A DNA stretch of 64,000 bases from an uncultured Eubacterium sp. (GTDB lineage Bacteria; Bacillota; Clostridia; Lachnospirales; Lachnospiraceae). Below the pieces are notes generated by a model. The model saw nothing but the letters and a program-made list of their open reading frames with translations, was not told the origin of the DNA and did not search any database. How positions within the stretch are numbered: the stretch's first letter is position 1; each line of letters opens with the position of its first letter. Position numbers and translations under genes: made by a program. The stretch spans positions 134,297 through 198,296 of the forward strand of contig CAJUAU010000001.1 of NCBI GenBank assembly GCA_910584645.1, read 5' to 3'. This document shows, in pieces, positions 49,901 to 56,766 of the stretch.

Positions 49901-52522
49901 TCAGCAATGATTAGAAAAAATCTTTAATAAGTTTGCACCGTTTACCTCATATAAAACTTTTAGCAGAAGGGATTTATTCATATCCAACTGCTTTTTTAAC
50001 TGCCTGTTCCGGTTTACGTTACAGGTTATGAGAAAGGCCCGGTCGACCAGCCAGGACATGAGGCCGATGTAGGAATCCGATAAATATATTTTTCGGATGT
50101 CGGAGACCATATCTTCAAAATCTTTTCTTAATAATAAGTAGTCATCACAGCGGTCAGAGATATTTTCACTGCTTGCGTTATACTGATATAGCTGGAGAGA
50201 GTAGCTGGCGATCAGTTCCTCCACTTTTTTTGACTTGCGCCGGTCCTTTTCCAGTTCAAATTTTTTGTAAAAATAGGACATGGGAATAGTAGAGGCGGTA
50301 CTGCGGAACCGGTTTAACCGGAGATCATACAGGCAGTTCATGGGGCAGTGCAGTTTTGGATTGATCTTTTCGGGGCTTATATCCTGACGGATCAGTTTCC
50401 AGAAGCTTGGATATTTATGTTTTTGTATATCCATATCCTCTTTGATCCGCTGGATCTCCTCTGTGAGCTCTATGTCAAAACATCGTTTGGCGTTGTCGAT
50501 GGCGACCTGTGCCAGCACCGACAGGATACACACATAATCTGTGTATTTGGCATCGCTGAAATTACAGGCGTAGGTCTGGGCGATCTGGGCGAGATTGCTG
50601 GATTCCCCGATATCTCTCTGGCTGTCTGCCAGGCGGCTGTCAAGTGTTGCAAAATCATCCATTGAGTTCCCATATACATTTTTTTCCATTGGAATGTTGT
50701 TGACAATGGTAGGATAATTGGCGTAACATTTTCTCGCATGTTCTACGATATCCGCCTGATCGGTGCAGTAGCCGCTGTCGGAATCCTGGTCTGAGCCGTT
50801 GTTTCTGTCCTGAAAATCGGTGCCAATCATATTGACAGCGAGGATGAGCTTGCCAAAACGGAAGTATTTTTTTAGTTTTTCATGGCGGACATTGTGTAAA
50901 TAGGTGAGATTGTTTTTGGAGTTGAAGGGGCTGCGGAAAAATGCCAGGTGGCAGTCCGCTTCAAACCGTTCTGTATAGCACTGGATCGTACCACTTTCTG
51001 TCTGAAAGGTATCGTCGTTATCCACACTGTCCTTCTTTCCCGTGGCGCCATACAGCAGCATGGCATAAGGGGAGCCCACGATCACAAGATTTTCCGCATT
51101 CTGGATGAGTTTTCCTGACTTCATGTTTCTGACATAAGTTCTTATGATCACTTTCCTGCGCTCCCTGAAGTATTCGCTTCTTATAAATTCCCTGTTTTGT
51201 CTGCAGAGGGCGGCCAATACTTCGTGGTCATTGGAAAAATTGCTGTTTTTCTGGAGGTATTCCAGGAAAAATTCATCGTCCTGTTTTAATCGTTCCACGT
51301 AAGCGACGCTCTCCCTAACTACATTTTCCATGATGCTCTCATCCAGGGAGTTGACCATCTGATAGCTCATTTTCTGCACGTCTCCCAGCTTGCTTTTATG
51401 CGCCGTTTTTACGATGCCAAACATGTCATTGTTTTCATCTACCTTTTTGCACCAGTAATCATAGGATTTGTTGAATTTTAACCATTTCATGGAGTGGTTG
51501 GTGGTGATGACCTGGATATCCTTTACAAAATGCTCCCTGCCAAACATATCTTTTACTTTGGCGTCATGGTAGTGCCCGCCAAAATAGTCCTGAAAGAATG
51601 TCTGGATGTTGCTGCAGAAGGCAGCCATTTTGCAGAAGTGATGTCTCAGCAGAATGTAGCCCTCTCCCCAGTCAGGGAAAATACTGCTGTCGATCAGCGC
51701 CTGCCCATCAAATAAGGTATTTTTCAATTCATAATGATCGATGTGTCTGGCATGGCAGTGCCTGTCCTGATCTGTTTCGATGCTGATCACATTTGTAATG
51801 AAAGATTTCTCGATGTCCTCCAGGATCAGGATATTTCTGGGATCGATCCTGATGCGCTCTACGATGGTGCTGGATACCAGAGGGGCATAGGCGCTGAGTT
51901 CAAGGATCTGTGCGTTGGTTTCAGGGCATTTGATCCCCATGTATAGAAAATTCTGTGCTTTTTTATGTAATCTGTCCCTTATAAACATACAGGATCCCTT
52001 TTTCGCCTTTCCCGTACTGCGGTAGAGCATTTGATAGTGGACTACTTCACGCTTTTTTATGGATCCGTCCCGTTTTCGTGAGATATATTCCACATCCACG
52101 CCGTTGTTGTAAAAAAGTCTTCTGATCTCTTCTTTGGAGAGTTTTTTATACCTGTCTTTGTGTTCTCTGGCAAAGGAGATGTATTCCATGATGTTCCTGC
52201 GCTTCTTCATTTTTTTATCTATTTCTTTTTGGTTGTTCTGGGATTTTGCCGCCTTGTACTCCAGCCGTGCCTTTTTCGCTGTTTTTTTCAGATGTTCCAT
52301 CTCCTGTTCATAAGACCTTGTGCCAAAATTAAATTCAAGACAGATGATATCCCGTGTGGATTCGTCTTTTAAAAGCTTCAGTCCATTTTCTTTCAGATAA
52401 TCGCAAAACAGGCTGTTGGTGAACATCGCATTGGTAACCTCGTAGTGGCTGCGTAAGCCTTTGTTGTATTCCAACAGGGTGCTGGCTTCTATATTTTTGA
52501 TGCGGATGCCGTATTCACTCAT
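49901..52522 (-). CDS. Single-chain two-barrel RNA polymerase, YonO/RdRP-like
   Basis: An 873-aa protein with the layout of the YonO (phage SPbeta) and eukaryotic-RdRP clade of two-double-psi-barrel polymerases. First-barrel-like features are FDGQALIDSS (about 271-280), RHHFCKMAAF (293-302) and TTNHSMKWLKF (340-350). Second-barrel features are FFRSPFN (528-534), in the place of the RNAP R-x-P element, then the metal-binding DQDSD (578-582), the DxDxD triad in place of DFDGD. Family knowledge: YonO is a DNA-dependent RNA polymerase for late phage genes. That this enzyme transcribes the tail operon is inference. The start overlaps the upstream gene by 8 bp with GGAGG inside it. Confidence 0.72.
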   Translation of the reverse strand: MSEYGIRIKNIEASTLLEYNKGLRSHYEVTNAMFTNSLFCDYLKENGLKLLKDESTRDIICLEFNFGTRSYEQEMEHLKKTAKKARLEYKAAKSQNNQKEIDKKMKKRRNIMEYISFAREHKDRYKKLSKEEIRRLFYNNGVDVEYISRKRDGSIKKREVVHYQMLYRSTGKAKKGSCMFIRDRLHKKAQNFLYMGIKCPETNAQILELSAYAPLVSSTIVERIRIDPRNILILEDIEKSFITNVISIETDQDRHCHARHIDHYELKNTLFDGQALIDSSIFPDWGEGYILLRHHFCKMAAFCSNIQTFFQDYFGGHYHDAKVKDMFGREHFVKDIQVITTNHSMKWLKFNKSYDYWCKKVDENNDMFGIVKTAHKSKLGDVQKMSYQMVNSLDESIMENVVRESVAYVERLKQDDEFFLEYLQKNSNFSNDHEVLAALCRQNREFIRSEYFRERRKVIIRTYVRNMKSGKLIQNAENLVIVGSPYAMLLYGATGKKDSVDNDDTFQTESGTIQCYTERFEADCHLAFFRSPFNSKNNLTYLHNVRHEKLKKYFRFGKLILAVNMIGTDFQDRNNGSDQDSDSGYCTDQADIVEHARKCYANYPTIVNNIPMEKNVYGNSMDDFATLDSRLADSQRDIGESSNLAQIAQTYACNFSDAKYTDYVCILSVLAQVAIDNAKRCFDIELTEEIQRIKEDMDIQKHKYPSFWKLIRQDISPEKINPKLHCPMNCLYDLRLNRFRSTASTIPMSYFYKKFELEKDRRKSKKVEELIASYSLQLYQYNASSENISDRCDDYLLLRKDFEDMVSDIRKIYLSDSYIGLMSWLVDRAFLITCNVNRNRQLKKQLDMNKSLLLKVLYEVNGANLLKIFSNHC

Positions 52523-53102
52523 GGGATGAGCCTCCTTCCTTCTGACGGTTATCTGGATCTAACCAGACTTCCCAGTATCCGTCGCAATATCTGGTTTTTA
52601 GATCATGAAAATGAAATTTAGCCAGATCCATGATCTGATAGATGTAGTAGCAGTAATCCACCTGTCCCCCGCGGATGTTATACAGGATATCGTTGATAAG
52701 GGAACAGTAGGACTGCCAGTTTGTACAGCCATCGTAGGTGTGTGGGTTGTCCTCTGATCTGTTCGTTGATTCTCTTGAAAACCTGCCTCCAAGTTTTTTT
52801 GTTTTGCTACTATAAGGTGTGATAAATAATTTACGGAGTTCAAATTCTTTCTGCCATGTCTCATCGGTGAGATGCTCCGATGGGCGGCCATCTGTATTTG
52901 ATATCAACCGCATTTTCCTCAATTCTTTCAGATTCATACTTTTGTACTTTTTCTCCTTTTCAGTCTTATGTTTTCTTTTTTCCAATGTTTCTTGAAAATG
53001 GACTGCCTCCATCTGGTTGCTTATTCTCCTTTTGTTTGGAGAGGAAGTATTAAAATCTTCTATTTCAATGTTTCCTCCAAAGGCAGAGTGATTTGCGATC
53101 AT
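52515..53102 (-). CDS. First gene of the leftward island operon, unknown
   Basis: A 195-aa basic and charged protein (NQMEAVHFQETLEKRKHKTE; DGCTNWQSYCSLINDILYNI). It overlaps the polymerase gene by 8 bp, so the two are translationally coupled; it could be a polymerase partner or promoter-binding factor. No family recognised. AAAGGAG precedes ATG. Confidence 0.6.
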   Translation of the reverse strand: MIANHSAFGGNIEIEDFNTSSPNKRRISNQMEAVHFQETLEKRKHKTEKEKKYKSMNLKELRKMRLISNTDGRPSEHLTDETWQKEFELRKLFITPYSSKTKKLGGRFSRESTNRSEDNPHTYDGCTNWQSYCSLINDILYNIRGGQVDYCYYIYQIMDLAKFHFHDLKTRYCDGYWEVWLDPDNRQKEGGSSHE

Positions 53103-53195
53103 ATTTCATCGTCTCCTTTCGATTTTTCATTCCCAGCATATTAGTTATTTCTCCAAAAAGTTTTCCAGAGACCATTTTGTACATCAATGGAATAA

Positions 53196-53246
53196 AAACA
53201 AACGTTCGAGAAAAGTATTGACAATAAAGAACGTTTGTTCTATAAT
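53196..53246 (+). promoter_or_regulatory. Consensus promoter of the sigma-like gene with two SOS-box-like sites
   Basis: TTGACA (53218-53223), 17 bp, TATAAT (53241-53246). The spacer contains GAACGTTTGTTC (53229-53240), whose reverse complement GAACAAACGTTC differs by one base from the uvrB SOS core GAACAAATGTTC. A second copy, AAACAAACGTTC, lies at 53196-53207, 33 bp away and in opposite orientation. LexA or an island repressor bound here would block both divergent operons. Confidence 0.75.
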
Positions 53247-53283
53247 GGTTTTTGCAAAGAACGAACCACTTAGGAGGTGTCAG

Positions 53284-53844
53284 ATGAAAGAAATTCTAGA
53301 ACAGTATTATGAGAATAACGCAAAGAAACTTCGTGGGATCGTGGATAAAATACTTCTTCGGTTTGGAGGGCTGTCAGATAAAGATGTGGATGATTTTTAT
53401 TCCCTTGCCAACGAAGTGTTTGCGGATGCGATTGGAAGATATAAGGAAGATCAGTCTTTTGATGGTTTTTTATATTCCTGTCTTTCTAATAAAATAAAGA
53501 CAGAGATGACAAAAAGAAACAGGTACAAGAGGAGGGCAGACCGCATGGCTGTGCCCCTGGATATGCCTGTTGGGGATGGAGAACACTGCACACTGGCAGA
53601 AAAGATCCCCTCTGATATTAATGTTGAAGATGAAGTTCTGGGAAACAGTATGGAACTTATGGACCAAAGGATCCAGGATTATCTGGGGAGCCTTTGCGGG
53701 ATTCAGAGAAGGATCATTGAGATGAAAATGCAGGACATCGGGACAGCCTGTATCAAAAAACAGCTGAATCTTACTAATAAACAGTATCAATCCTATATGA
53801 GGCAGGCAGTACAGTATGAACATATCAGGCTTTTGCATATATAG
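53284..53844 (+). CDS. Sigma-70-like factor
   Basis: A 186-aa protein. The first half resembles sigma region 2 (DDFYSLANEVFADAIGRYKE, then SFDGFLYSCLSNKIKTEMTK), and the second half has a region-4-like helix-turn-helix (IQRRIIEMKMQDIGTACIKK). ATG 53284 has AGGAGG upstream. It is the first gene of the rightward operon and divergent from the polymerase operon. It could direct the host polymerase to island promoters. Whether it also works with the island polymerase is unknown, since YonO needs no sigma. Confidence 0.7.
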   Translation: MKEILEQYYENNAKKLRGIVDKILLRFGGLSDKDVDDFYSLANEVFADAIGRYKEDQSFDGFLYSCLSNKIKTEMTKRNRYKRRADRMAVPLDMPVGDGEHCTLAEKIPSDINVEDEVLGNSMELMDQRIQDYLGSLCGIQRRIIEMKMQDIGTACIKKQLNLTNKQYQSYMRQAVQYEHIRLLHI

Positions 53845-53876
53845 GACCAAGGTGCCAAAAGGAGGAGGTATGGAAA

Positions 53877-55322
53877 ATGGGGCAGATAGGTTTGGAAAAG
53901 AATAAGAGGGAGTTTCATTCTACGAAATACTATGTGAATGCGGTGAAAAAAGAGACGGTGAGGACCGATCATCCCCAGCAGCGGGAATCGGGGCAGTGGC
54001 CCCCGGAATACCGGGACGGTCTCATCGGAACAATTCTGAAAAATGAGGATATCCCTTATATCGTGATCTGTGAGCAGGTGACAGAACGGGGGGTGGATAA
54101 TTATCTCATCGATGGCATTCAGCGGGTGACGACGATCTACAATTATAGGTCAGGGGCCTTTAAGCTGGGCAATAAACTGGAAAATCCTCTTATAGAGTAT
54201 CAGGTGAACCGTTTGGACAAGAAGGGAAAACCGATGCGGGATGAGAGCGGAAACCTGATCCATGATACCATCGTATGTGATATCCGTGGAAAAGGATACA
54301 GAGATCTGCCAGAGGAACTGCAGGAGCTTTTTGATGAATTTCAGCTGATGGAAGTGAAGCATCTGAATTGTTCCGATGATCAGATCGGTTATCATCTGAG
54401 ACGCTATAATCACGCGAAGAAAATGGGGGCGAGCCAGAATGGCATCACCTACCTGGATAAAAATATTGCGATGCAGGTAAAGAATATTACGTCTACCCAT
54501 ACCTTTTTTAAGGATTTAGGGAATTTTAAGCCAGCGGAGAGGAACAATGATACCCTGAACAGGGTGGTATTGGAAAGTTTTATGGCTGCCTATTTTCTGG
54601 ACCGCTGGAAAAGCCCATTGAAGGATATCTGTTTCTTTCTTAATCAAAATTTAAAAAAAGAGATGATCGCCACATTTCAACAGGAACTGGACTCCATCTC
54701 AGAGGTTATGCGGGAGTCTGTGGCAGAGATGTTTACCTCGAAAAATTCATTTCTGTGGTTTGTGACGTATCATAAGTTCTGCGAGACGGGAATGCCGTCA
54801 GAACGGTTTATGGACTTTATGGAGGCATTTAAAAAGAACCTTCACAGGAAAGAATGGCATGGGAAGAGCTTTGATGATATAAATCAGGTAAGCACGAAAA
54901 AAAAGAGCTGCATCATAGAAAAGCTGCAGCTTCTGGAGGATTTTATGCGGCGGTTTTTATTCACGGGAAAGAAAGAAGAGGAGAGAGCGGGTCTGTTGGA
55001 TTTCATAAAGGAGAATGTTAATAAAGAGGCTGTACAGGAAGATCTTGCGCTCTACCAGGATATACTGGAGGATCTGATATTAGAGGTGAATCATGATACG
55101 AAACTGCTGGAAAAAGAAAACAGGTTTTCTTTGACCGCACTGGTAGGTTATGCCTGCGAGCAGGATATCGACGTGGACGAGTGGTTTGTGGAGTATTTTA
55201 GGACACATACTTCTTATAGAAAGGATCAAAAAAGCAATTTCAGATGTATGGCTGAGGATCTGCAGAAGTTTATGAAAAAGGGGGAAAGGAATGGCAGAAA
55301 ATCTATGGTTGAATACATATAG
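53877..55322 (+). CDS. DUF262-family protein (ParB/Srx-like N-terminal domain)
   Basis: A 481-aa protein with the DUF262 hallmark DGIQRVTTIYNY (about residues 81-92), the variant of DGQQRLTT found in GmrSD-like and other ParB/Srx-fold nucleotide-dependent proteins. RRYNHAKKMG near 180 is the second conserved block. No HNH (DUF1524) nuclease motif is obvious in the C-terminal helical half. GGAGGAGG lies 8 bp before ATG 53877. It may be a regulator rather than a nuclease. Its 3' end carries the first copy of the 100-bp repeat. Confidence 0.75.
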   Translation: MGQIGLEKNKREFHSTKYYVNAVKKETVRTDHPQQRESGQWPPEYRDGLIGTILKNEDIPYIVICEQVTERGVDNYLIDGIQRVTTIYNYRSGAFKLGNKLENPLIEYQVNRLDKKGKPMRDESGNLIHDTIVCDIRGKGYRDLPEELQELFDEFQLMEVKHLNCSDDQIGYHLRRYNHAKKMGASQNGITYLDKNIAMQVKNITSTHTFFKDLGNFKPAERNNDTLNRVVLESFMAAYFLDRWKSPLKDICFFLNQNLKKEMIATFQQELDSISEVMRESVAEMFTSKNSFLWFVTYHKFCETGMPSERFMDFMEAFKKNLHRKEWHGKSFDDINQVSTKKKSCIIEKLQLLEDFMRRFLFTGKKEEERAGLLDFIKENVNKEAVQEDLALYQDILEDLILEVNHDTKLLEKENRFSLTALVGYACEQDIDVDEWFVEYFRTHTSYRKDQKSNFRCMAEDLQKFMKKGERNGRKSMVEYI

Positions 55323-55663
55323 AATGATGGATACGGGGAAAGGGCATTTGAAAAAATGTGGTTTTTAAATTCATCAAAAGGGGGAAAGGAATGGCAGAAA
55401 ATCTATGGTTGAATACATATAGAATGATGGATACGGGGAAAGGGCATTTGAAAAAATGTGGTTTTTAAATTCATCAAAAGGGGGAAAGGAATGGCAGAAA
55501 ATCTATGGTTGAATACATATAGAATGATGGATACGGGGAAAGGGCATTTGAAAAAATGTGGTTTTTAAATTCATCAAAAGGGGGAAAGGAATGGCAGAAA
55601 ATCTATGGTTGAATACATATAGAATGATGGATACGGGGAAAGGGCATCTGAAAAAATGTGGCT
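55281..55663 (+). repeat. Four 100-bp tandem repeats of a gene start
   Basis: Units begin GGGGAAAGGA at 55281, 55381, 55481 and 55581, exactly 100 bp apart. Each holds a ribosome site and an ATG reading MAENLWLNTYRMMDTGKGHL. In units 1-3 the frame stops after 25 residues (TAA at 55366-55368 and +100, +200). Unit 4 diverges after the repeat and continues into the full gene. Confidence 0.95.
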
Positions 55664-55929
55664 TTCGCTGGCACAGTGCTGTTACAGGCCAGAATACTTC
55701 AAATTATATTTATAGGTTTCCGCTGGTGAAGTATAAAAAATATCCCTGTGTTGTTTGTGAGATTGTTGTTACGCGGAATACGGGGGAAGTTATATGCAAT
55801 GTTTACGACAGCAGCCACAATCTTTATTTTCCATTTTATACTGATTTCTTTTTGTACAGGAAACGGAAAGAGAGAATGAACCAAAGGATAAAAAAAGAGT
55901 TTAAAAGGCTGGGTATCCTGCAGGTATGA
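55591..55929 (+). CDS. Unknown protein following three truncated copies of its own start
   Basis: A 112-aa basic protein (MAENLWLNTYRMMDTGKGHL at the start, HSAVTGQNTSNYIYRFPLVK in the middle, a Lys/Arg-rich C-terminus). It is the last gene of the sigma-like operon. ATG 55591 follows GGGGGAAAGGA. The preceding three 100-bp repeats encode 25-aa copies of its N-terminus, each with its own ribosome site. No family recognised. Confidence 0.7.
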   Translation: MAENLWLNTYRMMDTGKGHLKKCGFRWHSAVTGQNTSNYIYRFPLVKYKKYPCVVCEIVVTRNTGEVICNVYDSSHNLYFPFYTDFFLYRKRKERMNQRIKKEFKRLGILQV

Positions 55930-55997
55930 GGGGGTCTGCGGAGTCTGAAAAAACCACGGGAGCCACGCTTCGCGAGACCGCTTGGGTAAAAGAAACA

Positions 55998-56029
55998 GGC
56001 GCCAATCGAAAAAATTTCCGATTGGCGCC
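55998..56029. terminator. Bidirectional hairpin between island and YHYH gene
   Basis: GGCGCCAATCG and CGATTGGCGCC form a perfect 11-bp stem with a 10-nt A/T loop, between convergent genes. T-runs are absent outside the stem. Confidence 0.6.
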
Positions 56030-56041
56030 CCTGGGTACAGC

Positions 56042-56446
56042 CTACTTATGGGCGATATTCATTTTCTTTAATAAGGTCTCGTTGATTTTTCCATTCACTG
56101 CAATACATTTTTTCTTCTGGTATTTGCAGATCGCCGATCTGGTTTTGGCATCGTAGTTTCCGGTTTTACTGCATTTGTAACCGAGCCGGTTTAATTTTTT
56201 CTGAACCTTTTTTATGGTAGAGCTTCGGTAGCAGACGGAACATTTGCTGGAAGAAGCATAGGGGCATGTGCCGTTCTCGTGCAGATGGGCAGGATACCGG
56301 TGTCCCCCGCAGTTATAGTGATATTTGCCTGAATTTGAATTGTTATGGTGTTTGTCCTGGTGGTGCCCATGGGCGGATGAAACGCTGTAAGGGGTCAAAA
56401 GGCCAACGCACAGGACTGCAGCCAGTATTTTTTTTCGATTTTCCAT
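56042..56446 (-). CDS. Secreted YHYH-domain protein with peptidoglycan-binding domain, paralogue
   Basis: A 134-aa exported protein. Signal peptide residues 1-25, a His-rich stretch (HGHHQDKHHNN, then YHYNCGGHRYPAHLHENGTC), and a C-terminal peptidoglycan-binding-like domain (KKVQKKLNRLGYKCSKTGNY). It matches the protein at 30737-31171 along its whole length, but two Cys are added in the linker (CSVCYR) and in place of the conserved Arg (AICKYQ). It lies on the other side of the island. Confidence 0.8.
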   Translation of the reverse strand: MENRKKILAAVLCVGLLTPYSVSSAHGHHQDKHHNNSNSGKYHYNCGGHRYPAHLHENGTCPYASSSKCSVCYRSSTIKKVQKKLNRLGYKCSKTGNYDAKTRSAICKYQKKKCIAVNGKINETLLKKMNIAHK

Positions 56447-56543
56447 GAAAGATACCTCCTTAAATAGAATCCTATGTCCTTTTTGTCATTATATCACGCA
56501 ATAAAGGGATTGGCAACAAGGTGACAGGATTTCCATCGTATCC

Positions 56544-56572
56544 TTGACAATCGTTTTTTTCTTCATTATAAT
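56544..56572 (+). promoter_or_regulatory. Consensus promoter of the Ig-like surface protein
   Basis: TTGACA, 17 bp, TATAAT, giving a leader of about 190 bp. The rest of the 320-bp gap (56447-56766) shows only direct repeats of GGCAT around 56720-56740 and no gene. Confidence 0.75.
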
Positions 56573-56766
56573 TATCATATCTGGCTGTATGTATTATGTC
56601 AGAAAGAAGAGCAGACAGGAAGATTCTGGTGTTTTTTTGACACAAAATCCTGGTAATCTAACTTTCATAACAAGTCGATATATATAGTTAGAGAGAGCAA
56701 AGATTTTTTAGCCGGAAGGCATGCCTGAAGGCATTCAAGTTTATTTTAGAAAAAGGGGCATTTCAC

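Larger units (their letters stand above)
31409..55929. mobile_element. Phage-tail-like (tailocin-like) island with its own RNA polymerase and sigma-like factor
   Basis: Two divergent operons meet at about 53.1-53.2 kb. The leftward one encodes polymerase, tail tube, lysis cassette, tape measure, distal tail, tail-associated and fibre proteins. The rightward one encodes a sigma-like factor, a DUF262 protein and a 112-aa unknown. No integrase, terminase, portal, capsid, protease, sheath or replication gene is visible. The left border lies 1 kb from tRNA-Gly, but I found no duplicated tRNA end at the right border, so integration at that tRNA is not supported. Borders are set by gene content only. 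Confidence 0.7.

Noticed and set aside
31409..53102. Many rightward open frames of 60-150 codons across the tail genes
   Set aside because: They lie antisense to long, well-supported structural genes, lack ribosome sites and read as Phe/Ser/Leu-rich shadows.
31409..53102. Contractile (R-type or injection-system) particle
   Set aside because: No sheath, baseplate wedge, spike or AAA ATPase is present; distal tail, Tal and BppU genes point to a flexible siphophage-type tail.
55281..55663. CRISPR array
   Set aside because: The repeats are 100 bp head to tail with no spacers and encode a gene start; no cas genes are present anywhere in the window.
55926..56156. 76-codon rightward frame after the island's last gene
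   Set aside because: It runs through a perfect terminator-type hairpin and antisense over the YHYH gene; the composition is not protein-like.
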